A DNA stretch of 64,000 nucleotides from Oscillospiraceae bacterium (GCA_022801715.1 JAAWSV010000004.1:1-64000), one strand, 5' to 3'. Counted from the stretch's first letter, positions 42,876 to 50,357 are shown. Translations and numbers: made by a program. Notes: generated by a model not told the origin, from the sequence alone.

Positions 42876-43274
42876 TTAGTCTCCCATCGGTGCGCCGCAC
42901 TGGGGACAGAATTTCCCATCGGTCAGTGTTCCGCACAGGGGGCAGGGGCGCTCCACGGGCAGAACCTCCTCTTCCTCCTTCTGACGGGCGGCCTTCAGCT
43001 CCGCCAGCTTCTCCTGAGAGGCACGGGCGGCAGCCACTACATCGGCAATCTCCGCCGGGGCCTCCCCCTCCAGCTGGGAGAGGTACCACTCACCCAGCGC
43101 TTTGCAGCTCTTATCCAAGGCTCTCTGCTCCGCCGCCACGGCGGCGACCAGACGGGCGCTGTCCACGGCCTCCTTGGCCTTCTCTGCGGCTACGTCGGCA
43201 ATCTCCTTCGCCCGCTCGGTGGCCGCGCCGGCAAATTCCTTTGCCTTCTCGGGGAATTCCTCTAAAAATGCCAT
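42876..43274 (-). CDS. Coiled-coil protein with a C-terminal zinc ribbon (132 aa)
   Basis: Residues 5-95 are a charged alanine-rich helix (AKEFAGAATERAKEIADVAAEKAKEAVDSARLVAAVAAEQ) with heptad character. The C-terminus holds CPLCGTLTDGKFCPQC, a zinc ribbon. This layout is common in clostridial proteins of unknown role. GAAAGGAG precedes the ATG. Confidence 0.75.
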   Translation of the reverse strand: MAFLEEFPEKAKEFAGAATERAKEIADVAAEKAKEAVDSARLVAAVAAEQRALDKSCKALGEWYLSQLEGEAPAEIADVVAAARASQEKLAELKAARQKEEEEVLPVERPCPLCGTLTDGKFCPQCGAPMGD

Positions 43275-43352
43275 ATGAAACTCCTTTCCCGGCCCTCTGC
43301 CGGTTCGGCTCCGCACCCCTTTTCCAAAGCACAGAGCGCCCCAAAATAAAAT

Positions 43353-43399
43353 GAAAATAAAGTATAATAGGTGCCTTGCACCCATTATACTTTATTTTC
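43353..43399. repeat. 47-bp near-perfect AT-rich palindrome
   Basis: Both arms read GAAAATAAAGTATAAT, then GGTGC, with a CTT centre; each strand contains TATAAT. It lies 75 bp after abrB and 79 bp before the zinc-ribbon gene, and may be a terminator, a regulator site or a small mobile hairpin. Confidence 0.6.
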
Positions 43400-43473
43400 G
43401 TGTCCGGCGCAAGCGAATTTTCGCCGGTGCCGGTGAACATTCTGTAAATCCTCGCGCTTCGGCAAGTCGGAAG

Positions 43474-43716
43474 TCACTGCCCCCGAAGCTCCCGCAGACA
43501 CTTGGCGCAGACGTTCTTTCCCTTGTAGGTCTCAATATCCTTGCTCCCGTCACAGAACACGCAGGAGGGGCGGAACTTCTTGAGCACCACCGAGGAACCC
43601 TCCACATAGATCTCCAGCGCGTCCCGCTCACCGATCTCCAGCGTCCGCCGCAGCTCGATGGGCAGCACGATACGACCCAGCTCGTCGATTTTTCTCACAA
43701 TGCCAGTTGATTTCAT
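43474..43716 (-). CDS. abrB: AbrB/SpoVT-type transition-state regulator with zinc-knuckle tail
   Basis: An 80-residue swapped-hairpin DNA-binding protein. MKSTGIVRKIDELGRIVLPIELRRTLEIGERDALEIYV is nearly that of Bacillus AbrB. The C-terminal end instead carries CVFCDGSKDIETYKGKNVCAKC, a zinc knuckle. The ATG at 43716 follows GAGGAG; the longer frame is not supported. It probably regulates the growth-to-sporulation transition. A promoter about 250 bp upstream gives it a long leader. Confidence 0.9.
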   Translation of the reverse strand: MKSTGIVRKIDELGRIVLPIELRRTLEIGERDALEIYVEGSSVVLKKFRPSCVFCDGSKDIETYKGKNVCAKCLRELRGQ

Positions 43717-43962
43717 TCCTTGCTCCTCACGCTCTAAAACTATAGACATCTGTTGTTGTACAATTTCCATGAGCAGACTGCGCGGTCAAAAATCTCGTCA
43801 GATGCAGCAAAAAAGCGCGGGCGAAACCGGCCTTCCTAATGAACCGATGACAAAATTCAGGTGAGCAAGCCGTCAGGCGAAATTGTGCAGGGACTGCCCT
43901 GTGTACCCGAAATGCGGCCCCGTTCGGGGCAAAAAGGCCGTCTCTCTGATCACAGTACCACA

Positions 43963-43991
43963 ACAATATCAGTTCCCCCCGATTTTGTCAA
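43963..43991 (-). promoter_or_regulatory. Promoter of abrB
   Basis: On the minus strand TTGACA (43991-43986), 17 bp ending in TGA, TATTGT (43968-43963). The 240-nt leader contains a GCCCCG/CGGGGC hairpin and no convincing gene. Confidence 0.55.
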
Positions 43992-44179
43992 TATTTTTCT
44001 TCCTTGTTTGTCGAATAAATTTGTAAAACAGGATAAAATCATCACAAGCGAGCAAAATTGCAGCGAATATGTCATACTTTTCCGTCAAACTTGGAAAATC
44101 CTGCCTCCCCCTCGCAAGCGCCCTCATCCGCGGGCATATCCGGCGGGGGCGGCGCTTATAGTGGAGTGAGGTGATACCC

Positions 44180-44767
44180 ATGGCAATGGCTTGGATCTGG
44201 ACGGGGATGGTGGTGCTCTCCCTTGTCTTTGGCGTGCTCAACGGCACCATTGGCGCGGTGAGCGCCGCGGCGATGGAGGGGGCCCGGGCGGCGGTGGAGC
44301 TCTGCTTCTCCATGGCAGGGATTCTCTGCCTCTGGTCCGGCGTGATGGCGGTGATGGAGCGCTGCGGCCTCACCCGGGGCCTCTCCCGGCTCTTCTCGCC
44401 CCTCCTGCGCCGGCTGATGCCCAACGCCTGCCGGGACCGGGAGACCCTTTCCGCCCTCTCCGCCAATCTCTCCTGCAATCTTTTGGGCTTGGGCAACGCG
44501 GCCACGCCCTTGGGCATTCAGGCCGCTCGTCGGATGGCCCGGGGAACGGAGGGCACCGCCACCGACGAGCTATGTCTGCTGGTGGTGATGAACACCGCCT
44601 CCATCCAACTCCTCCCCACCACTATAGCCGGTGTCCGCGCCGCCTGCGGCGCGGCGGAGCCCTTCGACATCCTCCCGGCGGTATGGCTGGCCTCGGCGCT
44701 GTCGGTAACGGCAGGGGTGGGGGCGGCAAAGCTGCTCTCCCGGTTCACTGGGAAAATTAGAAATTAG
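44180..44767 (+). CDS. spmA: Spore maturation protein SpmA
   Basis: A 195-residue membrane protein of the nucleoside-recognition family. GILCLWSGVMAVMERCGLTRGLSRLFSPLLRRLMP, NLLGLGNAATPLGIQAARRM and VMNTASIQLLPTTIAGVR are the conserved pieces. SpmA and SpmB are needed for spore-core dehydration in Bacillus and Clostridium. GAGGTGA precedes the ATG at 44180. The last Asn-stop lies in an AATTAGGA sequence, the end of a 107-bp element. Confidence 0.95.
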   Translation: MAMAWIWTGMVVLSLVFGVLNGTIGAVSAAAMEGARAAVELCFSMAGILCLWSGVMAVMERCGLTRGLSRLFSPLLRRLMPNACRDRETLSALSANLSCNLLGLGNAATPLGIQAARRMARGTEGTATDELCLLVVMNTASIQLLPTTIAGVRAACGAAEPFDILPAVWLASALSVTAGVGAAKLLSRFTGKIRN

Positions 44768-44868
44768 GAATGAGGAGGCGCCAAGGTGTGCTCCCAAAGG
44801 TTCTCCCCCCGTCGAAACAATTCAAATCGTCCGGCACAGCCGGACACATTCACTCCTCATTCCTAATT
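44762..44868. repeat. 107-bp MITE-like element between spmA and spmB
   Basis: The 16-bp perfect inverted ends AATTAGGAATGAGGAG (44762-44777) and CTCCTCATTCCTAATT (44853-44868) enclose 75 bp that encode nothing. It supplies the spmA stop codon and separates a pair that is normally adjacent. Confidence 0.7.
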
Positions 44869-44890
44869 AAAAAGAAAGGTTGTGCTTTGT

Positions 44891-45412
44891 ATGGATCTCT
44901 CCGCCCTCCTTGTGCCGGCGCTGCTGGCTGTCACTGCGGTGGTGGCTATGGGGCGGCGCGTTAATGTGTATGATGTTCTTACCGACGGGGCCAGAGAGGG
45001 GCTCACCGTTTTGCTGCGGATTCTGCCGCCGCTGGTGGGGCTGCTGACGGCGGTGTATATGTTTCGGGCCTCCGGGGCCATGGAGCTTTTGGCCGGGGTA
45101 CTGTCCCCGGTGCTCACAAGGCTGGGGATTCCGCCGGAGACGGCGGCGCTTCTGTTGATTCGGCCCGTCAGCGGCGGCGGGGCACTGGCTATTGGCAGTG
45201 ATCTGATGGCACAGTATGGGCCGGATTCCTACATAGGGCGCTGCGCCGCGGTGATGCTGGGGAGTACGGAGACCACCTTCTACACCATCGCCGTCTACTT
45301 CGGCAGCGCCGGTATCCGGCGGACACGGCACACCATTCCCGCCGCCCTGATTGCCGATCTGACAGGGTTTATGGCCGCCGCCTTCGCCGTTCGGCTCCTG
45401 CTTCCGTCGTAG
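44891..45412 (+). CDS. spmB: Spore maturation protein SpmB
   Basis: A 173-residue partner of SpmA with four hydrophobic segments. ILPPLVGLLTAVYMFRASGAMELL, IRPVSGGGALAIGSDLMAQYGPDSYIGRCAAVMLGSTETTFYTIAVYFG are diagnostic. The ATG at 44891 has GAAAGG upstream; a GTG at 44882 is an alternative. Confidence 0.95.
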   Translation: MDLSALLVPALLAVTAVVAMGRRVNVYDVLTDGAREGLTVLLRILPPLVGLLTAVYMFRASGAMELLAGVLSPVLTRLGIPPETAALLLIRPVSGGGALAIGSDLMAQYGPDSYIGRCAAVMLGSTETTFYTIAVYFGSAGIRRTRHTIPAALIADLTGFMAAAFAVRLLLPS

Positions 45413-45428
45413 TGTGGGGAAAAACAGT

Positions 45429-45458
45429 ATCGGGGAGATGGACTCTCCCCGATTTTTA
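45429..45458 (+). terminator. Terminator of spmAB
   Basis: ATCGGGGAGA and TCTCCCCGAT pair around TGGAC, followed by TTTTTAT. Confidence 0.85.
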
Positions 45459-45505
45459 TACGTATCGCCGCGCCTCCGCGTCTGCTTGTACGGCGGCGCG
45501 TCTCC

Positions 45506-46000
45506 TCACCGCTCAAAGGGCGGGATGCGGCGGATCAGCACCGCCGCCGCCGCGCCGACGGCCATGCCCGTCAGGACGCCGGAGAGGAGGAGCACCGGCA
45601 GGTAATAGGCTGCCGCCGTGGAGCGCAGCACTATGGCCGCCACGGCAATCTGTCCGATGTTGTGGCACACCCCGCCGGCTACGCTGACACCCAGCTCCCC
45701 GAACCAGTCCTGGCGGCGGAGGAGGGCCATGATCAGAAAGCTCAACGCCGCTCCGGCCAAGCTGTACCAGAAGCTGTAGGCATTTCCGAAGGTGAAGCTC
45801 ACCAGCACCACCCGCAGCAGGGACAGCGCCGCCGCCGGCTTTGGACCCAACCGGTACAGAGCGAAGATCACCGTCAGGTTCGCCAGACCCAGCTTTACCC
45901 CCGGCACAGCGAAGGACAGGGGAATCAATGTCTCTATATAGGACAGCACCATGGCCAGTGCCGTCAGCAGCCCATAGCGGGCCACAAGTCTCCCCTTCAC
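45506..46000 (-). CDS. Gx transporter family membrane protein (Hpre_diP_synt_I)
   Basis: A 164-residue protein with five hydrophobic helices. LLTALAMVLSYIETLIPLSFAVPGVKLGLANLTVIFALYRLGPKPA is typical of the family once called heptaprenyl diphosphate synthase component I, an ECF-S-like fold. GTG at 46000 follows GGGAGGAG. With the NusG_II gene just upstream it forms a pair known from flavin-based extracellular electron-transfer and quinone/FMN-related loci (EetB-like); transport or electron transfer here is inferred. Confidence 0.85.
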   Translation of the reverse strand: MKGRLVARYGLLTALAMVLSYIETLIPLSFAVPGVKLGLANLTVIFALYRLGPKPAAALSLLRVVLVSFTFGNAYSFWYSLAGAALSFLIMALLRRQDWFGELGVSVAGGVCHNIGQIAVAAIVLRSTAAAYYLPVLLLSGVLTGMAVGAAAAVLIRRIPPFER

Positions 46001-46011
46001 GGCTCTCCTCC

Positions 46012-46374
46012 CTATCGCGCCACCGCGTCCCAGTCCGGTGCGCCGCCGCCCACCACCTTGATGATCAGGCGGTGGGGCAGGCAGATGATCCGCTCCCCGG
46101 TTTTGTCTATCCAGCCGGTGCGCACACAGGTGTGGTCGCCACAGTTGGCCTCTGTCACCGCCGCCGCGCCGTTCTTGATGGCGAGGAGGTTGTACGCCTC
46201 CTCGCCGATGGACACCGTCCGGTCCTCCGAGAGGGGGTAGCGTCCGATCTCCTCCCCATCCTGGACCACCAGCACCGCGGCGCCGGCGGCGGAGGGCCGC
46301 GGGAGCAGGAGCAGGGTCAGGGCGGCGGCGAGGAGCAGGGCAATCAGCAGCAGGTCCCGCCGCCATCGTTTCAC
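46012..46374 (-). CDS. NusG domain II-containing membrane-anchored protein
   Basis: A 120-residue protein: one N-terminal helix (LLLIALLLAAALTLLLL) and an extracellular NusG_II fold with NGAAAVTEANCGDHTCVRTGWIDKTGERIICLPHRLIIKV. The three cysteines (CGDHTC, CLPH) are conserved in the family. It is EetA-like in context. The GTG at 46374 has GGAGGAACC upstream; a structured 190-nt leader precedes it. Confidence 0.87.
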   Translation of the reverse strand: MKRWRRDLLLIALLLAAALTLLLLPRPSAAGAAVLVVQDGEEIGRYPLSEDRTVSIGEEAYNLLAIKNGAAAVTEANCGDHTCVRTGWIDKTGERIICLPHRLIIKVVGGGAPDWDAVAR

Positions 46375-46560
46375 GCTGGTTCCTCCATTTTTTGCTGTTA
46401 TCTGTCAGTTTCCGACAAAAATCAAAAAATACCCTTGCAATCTGATAAGAGATGGGTTACAATAAGGGCGAGATAAACAAGGCAGGGCGCAAGAGGCCGA
46501 CACCTCCTACGCCCCTATGCAGGTGAAAGCACCACCTACACAATAGCATTTGCTACGCCA
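46375..46560 (-). promoter_or_regulatory. Structured leader of the NusG_II/Gx operon (possible riboswitch or attenuator)
   Basis: The RNA from about 46560 folds into AGCA/TGCT, AGGTG/CACCT and GGGCG-GAGG/CCTC-CGCCC hairpins, then a weak CCCTT/AAGGG stem with TATTTTTT after it. I could not match it to a known riboswitch class. Confidence 0.4.
46435..46463 (+). promoter_or_regulatory. Plus-strand promoter inside the NusG_II leader
   Basis: TTGCAA (46435-46440), 17 bp, TACAAT (46458-46463). It points against the NusG_II leader, towards the gene-free 46470-46824 stretch and the terminator at 46825, so it could make an antisense or free-standing RNA. Confidence 0.4.
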
Positions 46561-46566
46561 TCCCCT

Positions 46567-46595
46567 ATTATAACGGACATTCCTCTCTTTGGCAA
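46567..46595 (-). promoter_or_regulatory. Promoter of the NusG_II/Gx operon
   Basis: On the minus strand TTGCCA (46595-46590), 17 bp, TATAAT (46572-46567). Confidence 0.7.
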
Positions 46596-46599
46596 GGCC

Positions 46600-46824
46600 T
46601 ATTTTACAGATTTGAGGCCCGCGGCACACAGTGAGTGAAGGCTCTTGTATGACCTTACGAAAGCGGTCTGTTTGGGGTTTGTGTCTGCATATTTTGCGGT
46701 GTAGGGGTACGCCCTGCACCGCGTTATTTGTCTCAGCGGGAAGCCGCGGGGGGAGTAAGCCCTCCCCCCACGCTCTCCCGCCGGGACCACTGGACCAAGC
46801 GGCTCTGTCCTCTTGGCACTGCGA
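46600..46824 (+). other. Gene-free stretch rich in hairpins
   Basis: No convincing gene. GCGGTGTAGGG and CCCTGCACCGC (46699-46725), and GGGGGGAG with CTCCCCCC inside GCGGGA/TCCCGC (46737-46792) can form stable stems. tmRNA, RNase P and SRP signatures are absent. Possibly an unannotated RNA or extragenic repeats. Confidence 0.35.
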
Positions 46825-46862
46825 ATAAACCGGACGGCCCTTTGGCCGTCCGGTTTTATTTG
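46825..46862 (+). terminator. Terminator upstream of the restriction gene
   Basis: ACCGGACGGCC and GGCCGTCCGGT with a CTTT loop are followed by TTTATTTG. Its tail overlaps the -35 of the next promoter. Confidence 0.8.
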
Positions 46863-46888
46863 CGTTTCGCGCCGTTTTCTGGTATACT
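46860..46888 (+). promoter_or_regulatory. Promoter of the restriction endonuclease genes
   Basis: TTGCGT (46860-46865), 17 bp, extended -10 TGGTATACT (46883-46888). Confidence 0.6.
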
Positions 46889-46921
46889 GGCTATAGTACA
46901 ACAAAAAGGGAGGAGTTTCCT

Positions 46922-47266
46922 ATGCCAAAGGCCGAAAAAAAGTTTGTGATCAACTATACCGCCAGCCGCTGGAAGCTGAATTCCAAAAAGAATGTGGGGG
47001 CCGTCTCGGACTCCATCCGGCTCTGCGCCCCCGCCTCCTTGGAGCAGTGGCGCAGCTTCTACTACGCCAATATCCGCTCCGTCAGCCAGATTGACGCTTT
47101 AGGTTTGGCGCTGTATGACCACATCAAAAAAGATCTGCCGCCGGAGGAGCGGTTCCACCCGAACCTTCTCTCCAGCATTACAGCGCAGGACTGCACCGAG
47201 TTCATGCACACGCTGGTTATTGACCAGACTTTCAACGGCTACAGAAAGGAGCATGGTCTGCTATGA
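46922..47266 (+). CDS. MjaI-type restriction endonuclease, N-terminal part
   Basis: A 114-residue protein: YTASRWKLNSKKNVGAVSDSIRLCAPASLEQWRSFYYANIRS and TAQDCTEFMHTLVIDQTFNGYRKE match the N-terminal half of MjaI-family endonucleases, which normally run on to the catalytic half. Here a stop codon follows at once and the second half starts in the -1 frame with a four-base ATGA overlap. It may be a natural two-subunit enzyme, a programmed frameshift, or a recent frameshift mutation. AGGAGG precedes the ATG. Confidence 0.75.
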   Translation: MPKAEKKFVINYTASRWKLNSKKNVGAVSDSIRLCAPASLEQWRSFYYANIRSVSQIDALGLALYDHIKKDLPPEERFHPNLLSSITAQDCTEFMHTLVIDQTFNGYRKEHGLL

Positions 47267-47595
47267 ACCCCTCTTTGACGGTGGGCGACCTGCCCTTTTT
47301 CGACGCGCCCAGTGAAATTGAGGGCTCCCCCTACTGGGTTGACCTGTGGGCCGATGTCAACGGGTACAAGATCGGCCTGCAGGTAAAGCCTTCCAGCTAT
47401 AAGTCCGCCAGCGCCTCCCTCTATATGGGCCAGGCCCGCTCCTCGGAGGAGCGGGGGCACAAGGCCTTCCGTCGGGACTTCGGCGGTCAGGTGTTCACCG
47501 TTATGCCCGTCAACGGACAGCTCAGCGCCCAGATGGAGAAAAAAATCCTGGCCGAGCGGGATCTGCTGCTGCAATTTCCCCCGAAGGAGCCGTAG
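47263..47595 (+). CDS. MjaI-type restriction endonuclease, catalytic part
   Basis: A 110-residue protein containing the PD-(D/E)xK core: PFFDAPSEIEGSPYWVDLWADVNGYKIGLQVKPSSY, with the acidic residue in VDLW and the Q-V-K pair. KAFRRDFGGQVFTVMPV fits the next beta strand. It overlaps the N-terminal part by ATGA. Start choice: the ATG at 47263 is the only early start in frame, and no separate ribosome binding site is evident, in keeping with coupled translation. It is convergent with the methyltransferase gene. Confidence 0.75.
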   Translation: MNPSLTVGDLPFFDAPSEIEGSPYWVDLWADVNGYKIGLQVKPSSYKSASASLYMGQARSSEERGHKAFRRDFGGQVFTVMPVNGQLSAQMEKKILAERDLLLQFPPKEP

Positions 47596-47616
47596 GAACA
47601 GCCGCCTGAGCCGCGG

Positions 47617-48642
47617 CTACTGGCAGCGGCACTCCACTCCCCCCGGCACGGCCCTGCTCGCCGTGATGGTGGGAAAATAGGCCCGGATCTCCTGCTTTGT
47701 CTTGACCCGGAAGGGGTACCACTCGCTCTGATAACACTTCTCCGTCTGTTCGGCGGTGAGCGTCGCCATGAAGTCCCGGTGCCCCTGGAGCCTCGCCTCT
47801 GTGTGACAGTTCAGGAGCTGGGGCTCCTTTTGCAGGGCGGAGACGGCAAACCGCGCGAAGGTGGGGTCGATCTCCACCCCGATGCTGCTCCGCCCGGCGG
47901 CCATCGCCGCCAGAAGCGTGGTCCCCGTTCCCGCAAAGGGGTCGAGGACGGTGTCCCCTTGGATGGAGTACATGTTCACCAGCCGGTAGGGGATCTCGAA
48001 GGGAAAGGCCGCGCTCCTCTCCCGGCTGGTCACGTCCGCGGCCTTCTGCCGCTGCCCCTTTATCTCCCACAAATCGGAGAACCAGATGTTCCGCTCCTCC
48101 CAGAAGTAGGCGCTCCGCTGCCGCCGGTCCCGGTCCGCGGTAAAGATCCGCTTGCCGCCCTTGCGGAAGATCAGTATGTACTCATGCTCATAGGTCACGT
48201 AAGCCCCGGCGGGGTACATCCCCGAGCCCATGAACTTGTTGGGCGAGTTGGAGGGCTTGCGCCAGATGATATCCGGCAGCACGCAGTACCCCATCCCGCA
48301 GAAGGCGGAGAGAATCCGGTTGTGGTTGGAAAACAGCTGAAATACACCGTTCAGCGTTCGGGTGGCGTCCCCAATGTTGATGCAGACCAGCCCTCCGGGG
48401 ATCAGCACACGGTCCACCTCCCGCCATACCTGGTCGAGGAGCTGGTGCATCCGCTCAAAAGCCGATGCCGACGCGCCCTCCCGCAGGGCCTTCTCAATCT
48501 CCTGATCCTGGGTGCAGAAGCAGCTGTCCCACATCTCAATCATCGGGTAGGGCGGCGACGTGACCACCAGCGCCACAGAGGCGTCCTGTACGGCGGGCAT
48601 ATGGGCAGACGTGGTGTGCAGAACCACATGGTTTGTTATCAT
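47617..48642 (-). CDS. Site-specific DNA methyltransferase (beta-type, N4-cytosine or N6-adenine)
   Basis: A 341-residue enzyme. The catalytic TSPPY motif (near residue 30) comes before the SAM-binding DPFAGTGTTLLAAMAAGRSSIGVEID (near 255), the beta-class order. It probably methylates the same site as the MjaI-type endonuclease, which in the prototype is CTAG (N4-cytosine); the site here is not proven. The ATG at 48642 follows GGAG. It ends 21 bp from the endonuclease stop. Confidence 0.9.
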   Translation of the reverse strand: MITNHVVLHTTSAHMPAVQDASVALVVTSPPYPMIEMWDSCFCTQDQEIEKALREGASASAFERMHQLLDQVWREVDRVLIPGGLVCINIGDATRTLNGVFQLFSNHNRILSAFCGMGYCVLPDIIWRKPSNSPNKFMGSGMYPAGAYVTYEHEYILIFRKGGKRIFTADRDRRQRSAYFWEERNIWFSDLWEIKGQRQKAADVTSRERSAAFPFEIPYRLVNMYSIQGDTVLDPFAGTGTTLLAAMAAGRSSIGVEIDPTFARFAVSALQKEPQLLNCHTEARLQGHRDFMATLTAEQTEKCYQSEWYPFRVKTKQEIRAYFPTITASRAVPGGVECRCQ

Positions 48643-48785
48643 AGCTGTGACGCTCCATTCTTTGTTTCCTTGCTGGCCCATTATAGCACAGCCGGCCTGT
48701 TCTGTCTAGCCCCAATTTCGCCTTCCACGCTATTCCCATCCCGCCGCATACCCCGCCGCAGAATCTCTCACCCATGGAGGCCGCT

Positions 48786-49766
48786 ATGAAACGACTGCTC
48801 CCCCTCCTCCTCGCCCTGCTCTGCCTCCTGAGCGGCGGCTGCGCGGCGCAAAGTGTGTCCCGCACCAGCTTTGCGCTGAATACCACCGTCTCCGTCACCC
48901 TCTACGACTGCCGCGACGAGGCCATTGCCGACGGGGCCATCGACCTCTGCGCCTCCTATGAGGCCATCTTCTCCCGCACCGATCCCGCCAGCGAGCTCTG
49001 CCGCCTCAACGCCGGGGAACTGACGGAGGTCTCCCCGGCGCTGGCCAGCGTCATGGAGGAGGCCCTATTTTTCGCCCAGCTCTCCGGCGGGGCCTTTGAC
49101 CCCACCATGGGGGGACTGGCCGACCTTTGGAACTTCTCCGGAGCGACCCCCGCCGTCCCGGACCCCGGTCAGGTGGCCTTGGCCTTGGAGGGCGTGGGCT
49201 ACGCCGGCGTGGAGGTCCATGGGAACCAGGTGATTCTCCCCGAGGGCTGCCGTCTGGACTTGGGGGCCATCGCCAAGGGCTACATCGCCGACCAGATGCG
49301 GGACTACCTGACCAGTCAGGGCGTCACCTCCGCCATCATTGACTTGGGTGGCAACCTCTGCTGTCTGGGCACCAAGCCCGGCGGGGAGCCCTTCCGGGTG
49401 GGCATCCAGTACCCCTACCGAAACCGAAACGAGGTCATTGCCGCTATGGACGCCGCCAGCCTCTCCGTTGTCACCTCCGGCGTCTATGAGCGGTACTTCG
49501 AGGAGGACGGCGTCCTCTACCACCACATCTTAGACAGCGCCACCGGCTTCCCTGTGGAGAACAGCCTCCTCGCCGTCACCGTGGCCGCCCCCAGCTCCCT
49601 CACCGCCGATGCCCTGAGCACCGCCTGCTTCGCCTTGGGCTTGGAGGAGGGGATGGCCCTTATTGACAGTCTGGAGGGTGTTTACGCCCTCTTTATCACC
49701 GACGACTTCGCCCTTCACCCCTCCGCCGGAATGGAGGAGGCCTGCCGCTTAGAGGTCCTCTCCTGA
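48786..49766 (+). CDS. apbE: ApbE family FAD:protein FMN transferase lipoprotein
   Basis: A 326-residue enzyme that attaches FMN to threonine on partner proteins outside the cell. The signal peptide ends in the lipobox LSGGC (Cys about residue 19). LDLGAIAKGYIADQM, DLGGNLCCLGTKPGG, TSGVYERYF and the metal-site DALSTACFALG are present. GGAGGCCGCT precedes the ATG at 48786. It lies near the NusG_II/Gx pair, with which ApbE is often associated. A terminator follows. Confidence 0.92.
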   Translation: MKRLLPLLLALLCLLSGGCAAQSVSRTSFALNTTVSVTLYDCRDEAIADGAIDLCASYEAIFSRTDPASELCRLNAGELTEVSPALASVMEEALFFAQLSGGAFDPTMGGLADLWNFSGATPAVPDPGQVALALEGVGYAGVEVHGNQVILPEGCRLDLGAIAKGYIADQMRDYLTSQGVTSAIIDLGGNLCCLGTKPGGEPFRVGIQYPYRNRNEVIAAMDAASLSVVTSGVYERYFEEDGVLYHHILDSATGFPVENSLLAVTVAAPSSLTADALSTACFALGLEEGMALIDSLEGVYALFITDDFALHPSAGMEEACRLEVLS

Positions 49767-49822
49767 GGTGCTTGTTACCGGGTTGACACTTTTTGTTGCC
49801 GATTTTTCAAAAAATATTGGAC

Positions 49823-49860
49823 GGTCAAACCACTGCGGCACAGCGGTTTGACCATTTTTC
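49823..49860 (+). terminator. Terminator of apbE
   Basis: GGTCAAACC-CTG pairs with CAG-GGTTTGACC, followed by ATTTTTC. Confidence 0.8.
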
Positions 49861-49894
49861 TATAAAAAAATCCGTCAAAATCCCAGTAGAGCTG

Positions 49895-49923
49895 TTGACA
49901 GAGTGGGCAATAAATGTTACAAT
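49895..49923 (+). promoter_or_regulatory. Promoter of the 49969 gene
   Basis: TTGACA (49895-49900), 17 bp ending in TGT, TACAAT (49918-49923). Confidence 0.7.
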
Positions 49924-49968
49924 TTAGTTACAAATTTTTGAATCCCTATAAAGAAGGAGTGGTACTCT

Positions 49969-50268
49969 ATGGCAGACGCCAAAAAGACGGAGGGCCTGAT
50001 GTACAAGGGCCATCCGCTGCGCCGGGTAGGCAATATGATCTACTACGGCTCCATGGCAGATAAATACATCGTTCTCATGCAGGTGCGGGAGACCAAGAAG
50101 GTTCAGGATTTAGATGTGGCCACCAAGGTCTCTGTGGAGCTTCAGCTCACCGCCCCCAATCTCAAGAGCCGGGACCGCAGCGTGAAGAAGGGGGAGAAGG
50201 ACAGCCTCTACTCCGCCATCGACTTTGGCTCCGTCTGGCTGGAGCGGGCCCTGAGCGGCAAGATTTAA
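49969..50268 (+). CDS. Conserved hypothetical protein (99 aa)
   Basis: A basic soluble protein, GLMYKGHPLRRVGNMIYYGSMADKYIVLMQV followed by a lysine-rich middle (RDRSVKKGEKDSLYSAIDFG). It has a consensus promoter and AAGGAG before the ATG, so it is probably well expressed. The family is not recognised; proteins with this start are, as far as I can recall, found in related clostridia. Confidence 0.75.
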   Translation: MADAKKTEGLMYKGHPLRRVGNMIYYGSMADKYIVLMQVRETKKVQDLDVATKVSVELQLTAPNLKSRDRSVKKGEKDSLYSAIDFGSVWLERALSGKI

Positions 50269-50357
50269 CGCCGGTGTAGCGCCAAGACCGCCGCACGGTC
50301 ATAAAAGAATCCGCCCTGCGCAGGGTTCTATGCTTTTACGAAGGAGAATATGGGACG

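Noticed and set aside
46464-46860. tmRNA, RNase P RNA, 6S RNA or SRP RNA
   Set aside because: No tag-frame or CCA end, no GAGGAAAGTCC, no SRP tetraloop helix. Kept only as an unassigned region.
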